Shown here: piece by piece, positions 6,399 to 12,046 of the stretch
Numbering within the stretch: the first letter of the stretch is position 1
Layout of the letters: every line of letters begins with the position of its first letter
DNA from: CAYUZU01 sp964448675
GTDB lineage: Bacteria; Planctomycetota; Phycisphaerae; UBA1845; Fen-1342
Assembly: GCA_964448675.1 (NCBI GenBank)
Contig: CAYUZU010000047.1
Location: forward strand, 1-20,452
Reading direction: 5' to 3'
Length of the DNA: 20,452 nucleotides
The notes under the pieces: model-generated
Seen by the model: only the letters and a program-made list of their open reading frames with translations
Database searches by the model: none
Told to the model about the DNA's origin: nothing
Program-made: the position numbers and the translations under genes

Positions 6399-6521
6399 TT
6401 TTCCAGCGCGCACAAAACCCCCGCTCGATATCACGGGCAAAGCCCCTACCCCCACCCCCGTACAGAAGGACCCCAGCGGAAACACTCGTTTTCGGCCTAA
6501 GAACCACGATTCATCTCCGCC

Positions 6522-6555
6522 AAAGCGGGCGGCCGGCGCCGAGCCGGCCGCCCGC
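6522..6555 (-). terminator. Terminator hairpin after the 80-aa gene
   Basis: GCGGGCGGCCGGC and GCCGGCCGCCCGC form a 13-bp perfect stem with a 5-base loop, followed on the minus strand by TTTGG. It starts 13 bases after the stop codon of the small-ORF cluster's last gene. Confidence 0.6.
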
Positions 6556-6567
6556 GCGTCACGGGCT

Positions 6568-6810
6568 TCACCAGCCCGAACAACTCCACCACATCAGCGC
6601 CACCGGCCGCGCCGCTTCCTCATCCGGCGGGTGCGGCTTGTCCACGCCCGGTGCCGCCGCGAACGCCGCCAGCTGGTCCGGCGTGCTCAACTTGAACACG
6701 GAGCCGTTGTGGTCATGTCCGTGCAGCCTCTTTCCCCTGAACCGGTGCAGTTCCTGCCCGTTTTCATCCTGAATGACCACGTCCATTTTCGCCCAATCTG
6801 TCTCGCTCAT
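6568..6810 (-). CDS. Hypothetical protein, 80 aa
   Basis: ATG 6810 is preceded by AGAGGAG at good spacing, the best ribosome-binding site in the cluster. The protein begins MSETDWAKMDVVIQDENGQE and continues HRFRGKRLHGHDHNGSVFKL, with a His-rich turn, then an acidic segment and a Trp-rich end (MWWSCSGW). No family is recognised. A strong hairpin terminator follows directly, so it closes the small-ORF operon that begins at 7391. Confidence 0.65.
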   Translation of the reverse strand: MSETDWAKMDVVIQDENGQELHRFRGKRLHGHDHNGSVFKLSTPDQLAAFAAAPGVDKPHPPDEEAARPVALMWWSCSGW

Positions 6811-6859
6811 CGCTCGAATCTCCTCTTACAGAAACCGGCGGCGCCACACGCGCCGCGAA

Positions 6860-7000
6860 TCACACACCCTTGCCCACGTCGCGCAGCTCGGCCGCCACAG
6901 CCGCGGGGACGCTACACAAGCCGAACAATGAGAGCGAGCATTCATGGTCGCCAATGGGAAGCCCACCAAACCGCCCAGGCCGACAAAGCTCTAGCGCCAT
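6860..7000 (-). CDS. 46-aa Cys-containing small protein
   Basis: This short frame starts at ATG 7000 with GGAGG seven bases upstream and overlaps the previous stop by 10 bases. The protein (MALELCRPGRFGGLPIGDHE, then CSLSLFGLCSVPAAVAAELR) has three cysteines and a helical AAVAAELRDVGKG end. Ribosome-binding site, coupling and codon choice argue that it is real despite its size. Function unknown. Confidence 0.55.
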   Translation of the reverse strand: MALELCRPGRFGGLPIGDHECSLSLFGLCSVPAAVAAELRDVGKGV

Positions 7001-7176
7001 CGATCATCCTCCGTGAAGATCGTGATTTTCTCGCAGTTCTCGCCGCCCTTGCGATTCTCGCTGCCGTAGAAGCCCGCCACGGCCACGCAGCCGCCGCCCC
7101 TGTAGGTCGGGACGCCCCAGCGGCGCCACGGCCAGCCAGGGGCCCGCATTCGTGTTTCTCGTGGTCCCCAGCTCAC
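6991..7176 (-). CDS. Hypothetical small protein, 61 aa
   Basis: GTG 7176 overlaps the preceding stop (GTGA). The C-terminal half (GGGCVAVAGFYGSENRKGGE, NCEKITIFTEDDRWR) has convincing coding character with two Cys residues and a beta-rich pattern; the Arg/Trp-rich first 25 residues are less convincing, so the true start may be later. Its end contains the ribosome-binding site and start of the 46-aa gene. No family recognised. Confidence 0.5.
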   Translation of the reverse strand: MSWGPRETRMRAPGWPWRRWGVPTYRGGGCVAVAGFYGSENRKGGENCEKITIFTEDDRWR

Positions 7177-7391
7177 TCGCTACCCCCGCCGTCGCCGAGC
7201 AGCAGCCGCACCGCCTGCGCCCGCTCACTGTCACTCAGCCCGGGCAGCGCCATGACCGCCCGCACTGCAGCGGCGAAGCCCCCAGGTCGCCCCGATTCCG
7301 CCTGCGCGGTGCAATGCTCAGTGCAACCGGACTGCGCATCGGCGCGCAAGTCGTTAGTGGCACTTGAGATAGAACCCGACGCGCTCTGCAT
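7173..7391 (-). CDS. Hypothetical small protein whose start codon lies in the attachment site
   Basis: A 72-aa frame. The C-terminal part (GGFAAAVRAVMALPGLSDSE, RAQAVRLLLGDGGG) is clearly protein-like, helical and amphipathic. The N-terminal part (MQSASGSISSATNDLRADAQ) is low-complexity. ATG 7391 lies inside the tRNA-derived repeat, so the 5' end was created or altered by integration, and its promoter would have to come from the neighbouring side of the att site. No ribosome-binding site is apparent, so a later start or a truncated gene is possible. Confidence 0.5.
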   Translation of the reverse strand: MQSASGSISSATNDLRADAQSGCTEHCTAQAESGRPGGFAAAVRAVMALPGLSDSERAQAVRLLLGDGGGSE

Positions 7392-7431
7392 GGGGTGCAG
7401 AAGGTCGCAGGTTCGAATCCTGTCGCCCCGA
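7381..7431 (+). repeat. Partial tRNA-Pro(GGG) 3' segment: attR of element A / attL of element B
   Basis: The sequence carries a complete anticodon arm (TCTGC-ATGGGGT-GCAGA: T33, anticodon GGG, G37), a T-arm (GCAGG-TTCGAAT-CCTGT) and the acceptor 3' strand plus discriminator base (CGCCCCG-A) of a tRNA-Pro. The acceptor 5' strand and most of the D-arm are absent, so it is not a functional gene. Bases 7388-7431 repeat exactly at 18152-18195. The tRNA-like sequence reaches further upstream here (GCGCTCT) than in the right copy. Confidence 0.85.
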
Positions 7432-7450
7432 ATGAGCTAAAGCCTGCCGA

Positions 7451-7467
7451 ACGCGTAACTTACGCGT
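7451..7467. promoter_or_regulatory. Perfect palindrome between att core and integrase
   Basis: ACGCGTAA-C-TTACGCGT is an 8-bp inverted repeat around one base, 20 bases from the att core. Its position fits an integrase or excisionase arm site, or an operator of the integrase gene. Confidence 0.45.
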
Positions 7468-7529
7468 ACCCGCCTGCGTCGGGCGGTGCGGCCAGAGAAG
7501 TGGCAGATTCGGTAAGTACCGGATTTCGC

Positions 7530-7546
7530 CCCCCTGGAGGTCGCAC
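7530..7546 (+). promoter_or_regulatory. Shared 17-bp ribosome-binding leader (also at 8938-8954)
   Basis: CCCCCTGGAGGTCGCAC precedes both the integrase ATG and the ATG of the following gene. It contains a strong GGAGGT. Identity beyond the Shine-Dalgarno core suggests duplication of the leader or a shared regulator/anti-sense site. Confidence 0.6.
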
Positions 7547-7547
7547 C

Positions 7548-8804
7548 ATGCCCCGTAGAACCCTCAAGAACACCGATCCGAGTATTCCTGGAGAGCCGCG
7601 CTATCGCCTGCACAAGCGGAGCGCTCAGGCCGTCGTCACTCTGTCCGGGAAGGACATCTATCTCGGCCGCTACGGCACCCCCGAGAGTGCGGACCGCTAC
7701 CGCGCCGCTGTCAATGAGTGGGTCGCACGCGGCCGTCGTCCGGCCGAGCCCGAAGCCCCCCCGCTGAGCGTGGCGGAGCTTGCCCTGGAGTACCTCAAAT
7801 GGGCCACGGGCTACTACCGTGACCACCACGGCCAGACAAACGAGAAGGAGCTTTGGAACATCAAACGCGCGTTCCGGCCGCTTCGTGAGAGTTTCGCCAA
7901 GACGGCGGCGCGCGATTTCGGCCCCCGCAAACTGGAGCTTGTCCAGCAACGTCTGATTGCCGACGGGCTCTCCCGACCGACGGTCAACCGCTACGTCTCG
8001 CGCATCAAGCACCTGTTCAAGTGGGGCGTGTCGAAAGAGATGCTTCCACCTGCGGTACATCAGGCGCTGGCGTGCTTCGAGGGCCTGAAACGCGGCCGTA
8101 CCGACGCACCCGAACCGGAGCCTGTCCGCCCCGTCGCGGACGCCCTGATTGACGCGGTGGAGCCGCACGTCTCGGCCCAGGTGTGGGCAATGATCTCGTT
8201 GCAGCGCTGCACGGGAATGCGCCCCGGTGAGGTGGTCATCATGCGCGGCTGCGACATCGACATGACCGGCCCGGTCTGGCTCTACCGGCCCCAGCATCAC
8301 AAGACCGGCTACCGCGATATTGCCCACACCGTGATGCTCGGCCCGAAGGCCCAGCGGATCGTCCGGGCGTGGCTGAAGCCCGACGTTCACGCGTACCTGT
8401 TCAATCCGGGCGAGGCTGAAGCCGAGCGCCGCGCCGCCGCCACGAAGGAGCGCAAGACCGACCGGCGTTGGGGCAACCGGCCGGGCACCAACCGGCGCCG
8501 CAAGCCGAAGCGCCGCCCGAAGGAGTGCTACACCACCACGAGCTACGCCCGCGCCGTCGCGCGTGGTTGCGATGCGGCGTTCCCGCCACCCGACGGGCTG
8601 ACGGATGAACAGCGGGCGGCATGGCGGCAGGAGCACCACTGGTCACCGAATGTACTCCGGCATAATTTCGGGACGACCGTGCGCCGTGAGCACGGCTTGG
8701 AGGCATGTCAGGTGCTACTCGGTCACCAGCGCGCGGACATCACGCAGGTCTATGCCGAAGCCGACGCGGAAACCGCCGCCCAGGTCGCATTGAAGATCGG
8801 GTAG
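7548..8804 (+). CDS. Tyrosine recombinase/integrase of element B
   Basis: A 418-aa protein. The start is ATG 7548, with GGAGG seven bases upstream; the longer frame to 7395 only translates tRNA-derived sequence. It has an N-terminal arm-binding-like part (PRYRLHKRSAQAVVTLSGKD, YLGRYGTPESADRY), a SAM-like core-binding domain (about 75-180), and a catalytic domain with Arg225 (CTGMRPGE), Lys252 (HHKTG), Arg371, His393 (LLGHQRADITQ) and nucleophile Tyr402 (VYAEADAE). The usual first His of the HxxR box is Asn (NVLR, about 368-371). A basic insert (RRKPKRRPKE, about 317-326) precedes this box. It should integrate and excise element B at tRNA-Pro. In the integrated state no promoter is visible between the att site and the gene. 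Confidence 0.95.
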   Translation: MPRRTLKNTDPSIPGEPRYRLHKRSAQAVVTLSGKDIYLGRYGTPESADRYRAAVNEWVARGRRPAEPEAPPLSVAELALEYLKWATGYYRDHHGQTNEKELWNIKRAFRPLRESFAKTAARDFGPRKLELVQQRLIADGLSRPTVNRYVSRIKHLFKWGVSKEMLPPAVHQALACFEGLKRGRTDAPEPEPVRPVADALIDAVEPHVSAQVWAMISLQRCTGMRPGEVVIMRGCDIDMTGPVWLYRPQHHKTGYRDIAHTVMLGPKAQRIVRAWLKPDVHAYLFNPGEAEAERRAAATKERKTDRRWGNRPGTNRRRKPKRRPKECYTTTSYARAVARGCDAAFPPPDGLTDEQRAAWRQEHHWSPNVLRHNFGTTVRREHGLEACQVLLGHQRADITQVYAEADAETAAQVALKIG

Positions 8805-8828
8805 AAGATCGGGTAGAAGATTGGGTAG
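8793..8828 (+). repeat. Three tandem 12-bp repeats carrying the integrase stop codon
   Basis: AAGATCGGGTAG occurs at 8793-8804, 8805-8816 and, with one change, 8817-8828. Each unit encodes Lys-Ile-Gly-stop in the integrase frame, so the gene ends in three successive in-frame stops. Confidence 0.85.
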
Positions 8829-8835
8829 AAGGAGT

Positions 8836-8867
8836 ATGATGGAATCATCATGGTTCCATGATGGAAT
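8836..8867. promoter_or_regulatory. Operator-like cluster of GATGGAAT sites
   Basis: GATGGAAT occurs at 8838-8845 and 8860-8867, 22 bp apart (about two helical turns). An inverted TTCCAT (8854-8859) forms TTCCAT-G-ATGGAA with the second site, and ATGATG-GAAT-CATCAT forms a hairpin over the first. A GCCGGG/CCCGGC hairpin follows at 8869-8885. It lies between the integrase and the next gene. Confidence 0.45.
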
Positions 8868-8954
8868 GGCCGGGTAGCGCCCGGCTATCGGCTCGGTGCC
8901 CGTGGGCGGACGGTGCGACCCCGCCTGCGGCGCCGAGCCCCCTGGAGGTCGCAC

Positions 8955-9422
8955 ATGAATCTCTCGGAAGCAATCGCCAAACTCGCGGAGCGGCCGTACT
9001 GGTCGCAGTTTGAACTGCCGGTCGGCTTCGGTGAAACACTCGCCCTGATGCAGTCGGGCAAGCTGGAAGTTTCTACATTCGGCCCGGACGATGGGTACCG
9101 CTCGTGGTGCGAACTTGACGCCGATGAACAGCGGTGGGTGAAAGCCCGGCGTGAGCACTTCTCGTGGTGGGTCCGGATCGGCAGACAGGTACCCGAACAA
9201 CCGTCCGGCGTACGCGGCCAAGGGCGCCAAGGGTGCCAAGGGAAGGCGCTCAAGCCATCTGAGAAGCGGGCTTATGAGCAATTCGAGGCGGCGTGCGCCA
9301 AGGCCGGACGCGAACTGACCCCGGACGAAGCGTATGCCCAAGTCCGAGAGTATGCCGACAAGATGCCGAGCCGCGACACTTGGCTTCGACAACTGCGGGC
9401 AGGCCGAGCGGCCGTCAAGTAG
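8955..9422 (+). CDS. Hypothetical protein, 155 aa, possible C-terminal DNA-binding region
   Basis: The start is ATG 8955 behind GGAGGT. The N-terminal part (MNLSEAIAKLAERPYWSQFE) and a Trp-rich middle (REHFSWWVRIGRQVPEQPSG) precede a short Gly-X-Y-like stretch (GVRGQGRQGCQGK) coded by 9-bp repeats. The C-terminal part (TPDEAYAQVREYADKMPSRD, TWLRQLRAGRAA) resembles the end of small planctomycete mobile-element proteins that end in DTWxRxLR; this is from memory and gives no function. A strong terminator follows, so it is transcribed separately from the replication genes. Confidence 0.7.
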   Translation: MNLSEAIAKLAERPYWSQFELPVGFGETLALMQSGKLEVSTFGPDDGYRSWCELDADEQRWVKARREHFSWWVRIGRQVPEQPSGVRGQGRQGCQGKALKPSEKRAYEQFEAACAKAGRELTPDEAYAQVREYADKMPSRDTWLRQLRAGRAAVK

Positions 9423-9477
9423 CCCAAGCCGAACCAGTCGGACCATTTAACGATTCACACCCGTGAGCGGATCACAC

Positions 9478-9516
9478 GCGGCGCGGACCATCTGCGGATC
9501 GCGCCGCTTTTTTTTT
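9478..9516 (+). terminator. Rho-independent terminator
   Basis: GCGGCGCG and CGCGCCGC form an 8-bp perfect stem with a 14-base loop, followed by nine T residues. It separates the integrase/155-aa gene unit from the replication and packaging operon. Confidence 0.88.
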
Positions 9517-9532
9517 ATCCCCTCTGCAAGCT

Positions 9533-9572
9533 CTTGAAGCCCAATTCAAGCGGTCCGCGCCCGGTCCGCGCC
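9533..9572. promoter_or_regulatory. Inverted and direct repeats ahead of the main operon
   Basis: CTTGAA-GCCCAA-TTCAAG (9533-9550) is a perfect inverted repeat. It is followed at once by two tandem copies of CGGTCCGCGCC (9551-9561, 9562-9572). This sits 41 bases before the first gene of the operon and is the likely control region. No clear -35/-10 pair is visible. Confidence 0.45.
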
Positions 9573-9613
9573 CCGTAGGGTGAGAGGTTCGCGAAATCCT
9601 GCGGAGGTGTGCG

Positions 9614-9886
9614 ATGATTGATCCCCACGCAGAGACTCTTGTGCCGCTCAACGGAGCGCGCATTCCCGGAAATCCTCATATCGCGACGCGTTGGCGCTGG
9701 GCGATGTCCGGCATTCAGGGTGTACGGCTGGAGACCGTTAAAGTCGGTGGCCGCCGCTTCACGACGGACGCCGCGATTCGCCGGTTCCTGGCGGCTTTGA
9801 ACGCAGACCACCAAGGGGGGGTGCCCGATCCGCCGGATCGCCGAGCGGAAGCGGCCGAGGCGGAGTTGATCGAGCGCGGCGTGTAA
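9614..9886 (+). CDS. DUF1580-type small DNA-binding protein
   Basis: A 90-aa protein starting at ATG 9614 with GGAGG six bases upstream. The layout matches the DUF1580 family known mainly from planctomycetes: an N-terminal LVPLNGARIPGNPHIATRWR, a Trp-containing helix (RWAMSGIQGVRLETVKVGGR) and RFTTDAAIRRFLAAL. The fold resembles AlpA/excisionase winged helices with a beta wing (VRLETVKVGG). It is probably an excisionase or transcriptional regulator of the element; family membership is recognition from memory. It is the first gene of the replication/packaging operon, three bases from the next start. Confidence 0.82.
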   Translation: MIDPHAETLVPLNGARIPGNPHIATRWRWAMSGIQGVRLETVKVGGRRFTTDAAIRRFLAALNADHQGGVPDPPDRRAEAAEAELIERGV

Positions 9887-9888
9887 AG

Positions 9889-10554
9889 ATGGCCCCTGGT
9901 TTCCTGCAACTTCCTGAAGCGCTCGCACGTCGCCCGGACCTCACGGCGGCGTCGAAGGTCGTGTTCGCATTTTTGCGCGACCGCGAGGCGCGCGGGCTGG
10001 CGGTGCCCGGCGTCCGAGGAATCGCGGCGGCGTGTGGGCTCGCAACGAACTCGGCACGCCGCGCGCTTCAGGAGCTGTCTCGCGCGGGGCTTTTGGCCAT
10101 CGAACACGCGCCGGGGCGGCGCGCTCATTACTGTGTCAGGATTGACTGCGCCTCAAGATCTGAAGCGCCTCAAGATCTGACACGCGCTGTATCAAATTCT
10201 GACACAGAAGCGCCTCAGAATCTGACGCGCCCAATAACAGACCAAACTAACATACAAACAAAGAAGCGCGCGCGCAAGCCGGACCCGCTGACCTGGAGCC
10301 CGGACGCGGGCTGGCGCGGGGTGAGCGAGGCCGACCGGGACTCCTGGCGCGCCGCGTACCCGAGCGTTGACCTGAATCGCGAGTTTGCCGCGATGGCGGC
10401 ATGGCTGGGGGCGAATCCCTTAAAAGCGCGCAAACGATCTTGGCGGAGATTCATCACAAATTGGCTGAACCGCGCGCAAGATCGCGCAGCCAACGGACGA
10501 CGAGAACGGCCCCGGTTGTGCGAGCACGTCGTGCCGGAGGTGTTGAATGGCTGA
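9889..10554 (+). CDS. Lambda-O-like replication initiator with in-gene iterons
   Basis: A 221-aa protein. The N-terminal winged helix (about residues 5-90) shows FLQLPEALARRPDLTAASKV, VRGIAAACGLATNSARRALQ and LSRAGLLAIEHAPGRRAHYC. A repetitive linker (EAPQDLTRAV, EAPQNLTRPI) is encoded by DNA repeats at 10148-10225. Then come TNIQTKKRARKPD and a helical C-terminal domain (SWRAAYPSVDLNREFAAMAA, KRSWRRFITNWLNRAQDR) like the C-terminal part of phage replisome organisers. The next gene is a DnaC-like ATPase, matching the initiator/loader pair O-P or DnaA/D-like-DnaC. It should bind the internal repeats and recruit the loader. Confidence 0.78.
   Translation: MAPGFLQLPEALARRPDLTAASKVVFAFLRDREARGLAVPGVRGIAAACGLATNSARRALQELSRAGLLAIEHAPGRRAHYCVRIDCASRSEAPQDLTRAVSNSDTEAPQNLTRPITDQTNIQTKKRARKPDPLTWSPDAGWRGVSEADRDSWRAAYPSVDLNREFAAMAAWLGANPLKARKRSWRRFITNWLNRAQDRAANGRRERPRLCEHVVPEVLNG
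10148..10268. repeat. Putative replication origin of element B: iterons plus AT-rich stretch inside the initiator gene
   Basis: GCGCCTCAAGATCTGA occurs at 10148-10163 and 10165-10180. Degenerate copies lie at about 10187-10202 (TGTATCAAATTCTGA) and 10210-10225 (GCGCCTCAGAATCTGA). An AT-rich stretch poor in G (10231-10266) follows directly. This is the arrangement of lambda ori within gene O. Origin function is inferred. Confidence 0.6.
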
Positions 10555-11284
10555 TAACAGCAAAAAACCGCAACCGCTGGACATGCCCAAGGCGTTGGGC
10601 TCAACCGGAACCGGCTCGCATCGGTGCCCGCGTTGCGGGGTGACCTACGTCAACCCCTTCCCGGACGCGGCTTGCTGGACCTGCGAGCAGGGCGATCGTG
10701 ACGCGGCCCGGCGTCGGGCTGACCGGCGGCGCGTGTCCGGCATTGCCCGTCGTCACGCGAGGTTTCTGCACTGGGACGATCTCAGCGGCCCGCCCAAGTA
10801 CCTGGAGGCGGTAAGGCGAATCCGGGCGTTTGTGGAGCACGGGGATTCGGTGCTGGCCACGATCGGGAAGCGCGGATTGGGGAAATCACAAACCTCGGCC
10901 GTTGCCGTTTGGCAAACCATCGAACACGACCGCCCGGCGCGAGTCATCAACGCCAGCGAACTGCTCGCCGATCTGAAACGGCGCTTCGACGGCGGCGGCG
11001 ATGCTGAGGGTGCATGGCTCGCGGAGTGGACTGCCCCGCAGCTTCTATGCATCGACGAAATCGCGGAACTGGTCGCCGGCGAGCACGGGCGGGCGATGCT
11101 TGCCACTCTGGTCGATAAACGCTACGGCGAATGCCGCCCAACCATCATCAGCGGCAACGTGGATCCGACGCAATTGGCCGACGTGATTGGCGATTCGGTC
11201 ACGTCGCGATGCTCCGAGGGCGGCGGGGCCGTTGTTTTCGAGGGTTGGCCCACCTTCCGCTCCGGGCGCGCGGTGCAAGCATGA
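10547..11284 (+). CDS. DnaC/IstB-like AAA+ ATPase (helicase loader) with N-terminal zinc finger
   Basis: A 245-aa protein; ATG 10547 has GGAGG six bases upstream and overlaps the initiator's stop. Residues 27-46 hold CPRC...CWTC, a zinc-finger candidate (Cys27, 30, 43, 46). The ATPase domain has Walker A GKRGLGKS (107-114), Walker B LLCIDE (166-171), a sensor-I-like TIISGN (about 199-204), and a late SR with a following hydrophobic segment (VTSRCSEGGGAVVFEGWPTF) where the arginine finger is expected. Length and motifs fit the DnaC/DnaI loaders that place DnaB on DNA; IstB transposition helpers share the motifs, but no transposase is present. It pairs with the initiator upstream. Confidence 0.87.
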   Translation: MADNSKKPQPLDMPKALGSTGTGSHRCPRCGVTYVNPFPDAACWTCEQGDRDAARRRADRRRVSGIARRHARFLHWDDLSGPPKYLEAVRRIRAFVEHGDSVLATIGKRGLGKSQTSAVAVWQTIEHDRPARVINASELLADLKRRFDGGGDAEGAWLAEWTAPQLLCIDEIAELVAGEHGRAMLATLVDKRYGECRPTIISGNVDPTQLADVIGDSVTSRCSEGGGAVVFEGWPTFRSGRAVQA

Positions 11285-11826
11285 CCGTGCCGCAACACAG
11301 CAAGCCCGAGAAGGCCCCTAGCAGGCCCGCCATTGAACGCAACGCGGACGGCGTGGGTGAGGGTACTGAGCGTACTACCCAAGAGCATACAGAGGCTCTA
11401 CGGCCCCTGGACGGCCCGAAACACCTAGTACCACCTGATAAGACGGAGTGCGTAGGAATGCGAGAGACTGCGACGGATCAAGAGGTGGGGGTGGCCCCTC
11501 TGTTGCGCACGACAGAGGACGAAAACCGACCGGTGTTACGCGACGATCGTGGGCGGTGGTTACCGGGTACGCGGCCGGGCCCGGGGCGGCATCCGATGGT
11601 CGCGGTGCGGGATCGGATGAGCAAGGCGTTGGCGAAGCACGCTCACACGGAGCATGCAATCCTCGCGTACGACACACTCGTGACGCACATGAAGCGAGGC
11701 AGTCTGCGGGCTGCAATCGAGTACCTGCGCGTGTTCGGTGGCATGGTCGATCAGCAAGCGCTGGGTGCGCACGTCAACGCGACGGCAATCAAGGTGGTGG
11801 TCAACGTCGATGAGGGGCAGTTATGA
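11281..11826 (+). CDS. DUF5681-like protein, terminase small-subunit candidate
   Basis: A 181-aa protein; ATG 11281 overlaps the loader's stop (ATGA). The first ~95 residues are polar and low in hydrophobics. Residues from about 96 show DDRGRWLPGTRPGPGRHPMV, the signature of the DUF5681 segment often found near phage terminase genes. A helical region follows (RDRMSKALAKHAHTEHAILA, THMKRGSLRAAIEYLRVFGG) that could be DNA-binding or oligomerising. Its place three genes ahead of the large terminase supports a small-subunit role in recognising the packaging site. This rests on position and motif only. Confidence 0.6.
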   Translation: MTVPQHSKPEKAPSRPAIERNADGVGEGTERTTQEHTEALRPLDGPKHLVPPDKTECVGMRETATDQEVGVAPLLRTTEDENRPVLRDDRGRWLPGTRPGPGRHPMVAVRDRMSKALAKHAHTEHAILAYDTLVTHMKRGSLRAAIEYLRVFGGMVDQQALGAHVNATAIKVVVNVDEGQL

Positions 11827-11996
11827 GTATCCCTCGCACGCAGACGGTCATGGGTCCGGGGCCTGTTCGTAAACGACGCAGCCGCAGGGTTTTACCGTGT
11901 GCCCTGCGGCCCCGCACCCGTCAGCGGGCGTCGGTATGTACCGGACGGGCACCCCGGACCCCTTCTGACGGGCTGGAATCGACGGTCTTGCCGTGA
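11823..11996 (+). CDS. Possible 57-aa basic ORF in a structured region
   Basis: ATG 11823 overlaps the preceding stop (ATGA), as do most gene joints here. The frame encodes a short, very Arg-rich protein (MSIPRTQTVMGPGPVRKRRS). Another frame across 11850-12040 looks more protein-like (GLFVNDAAAGFYRVPCGPAP) but has no start codon. The region also carries three long inverted repeats, so it may be non-coding or regulatory instead. Confidence 0.3.
   Translation: MSIPRTQTVMGPGPVRKRRSRRVLPCALRPRTRQRASVCTGRAPRTPSDGLESTVLP
11852..11972. promoter_or_regulatory. Structured region with interlocking inverted repeats (packaging-site or RNA-element candidate)
   Basis: GGGTCCGGGG (11852-11861) pairs with CCCCGGACCC (11952-11961). 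Inside it GCCGCAGGG (11881-11889) pairs with CCCTGCGGC (11902-11910). CCCGTCAG (11917-11924) pairs with CTGACGGG (11965-11972) and crosses the first helix, giving a pseudoknot topology. The stretch lies between the small-terminase candidate and the large terminase, where pac/cos sites often lie. Confidence 0.45.
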
Positions 11997-12046
11997 CCCG
12001 ATGGGCGGGCACGGATGCTACAGAACTCTGATAGGGAGGTAACGAC

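Larger units (their letters stand above)
6161..6567. other. 407-bp stretch without a supported gene
   Basis: It holds the second copy of the 17-bp motif (6382-6398), a G-run stretch on the minus strand (6443-6474) that could form a G-quadruplex with one long loop, and a terminator hairpin near 6522-6555. A 63-codon GTG frame at 6120-6311 (minus) has no ribosome-binding site and lies just after another stop, so I do not call it. Confidence 0.5.
1..7431. mobile_element. Element A: tRNA-Pro-associated integrated element, left end outside the window
   Basis: All supported genes between the window start and 7391 lie on the minus strand and are tightly packed, mostly with overlapping stops and starts. 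The set is typical of an integrated phage-like or satellite element: a tyrosine recombinase at the left end, small HTH regulators, an initiator-like protein with internal repeats, and many short unknown ORFs. Its right boundary is inferred to be the partial tRNA-Pro copy at 7381-7431. The other attachment site should lie left of the integrase, outside the window. No capsid, portal or terminase gene was recognised in the visible part. The element boundary and its independence from element B are inferences. Confidence 0.6.

Noticed and set aside
6443..6474. G-quadruplex on the minus strand
   Set aside because: Four G-runs exist, but one loop is 11 bases long; it is noted in the intergenic entry and is not strong enough to stand alone.
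5944..6507. 187-codon minus-strand frame overlapping the 171-aa gene
   Set aside because: The protein is Arg-rich with no domain pattern and overlaps a better frame by over 100 bases.
7381..7431. Functional tRNA-Pro gene
   Set aside because: The acceptor 5' strand and most of the D-arm are missing, so it cannot fold as a complete tRNA.
7395..7547. N-terminal extension of the integrase beginning MQKVAGSNPVAP
   Set aside because: It is translation of the tRNA-Pro remnant; the same peptide appears at the right att copy. ATG 7548 has a proper ribosome-binding site.
7437..8639. 400-codon open frame on the minus strand
   Set aside because: It is antisense to the integrase, whose catalytic residues prove the plus-strand frame. 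GC-rich DNA gives long antisense frames by chance.
10547..11284. IstB transposition helper
   Set aside because: Walker motifs fit, but there is no IstA transposase or insertion-sequence end; the initiator gene upstream favours a helicase loader.
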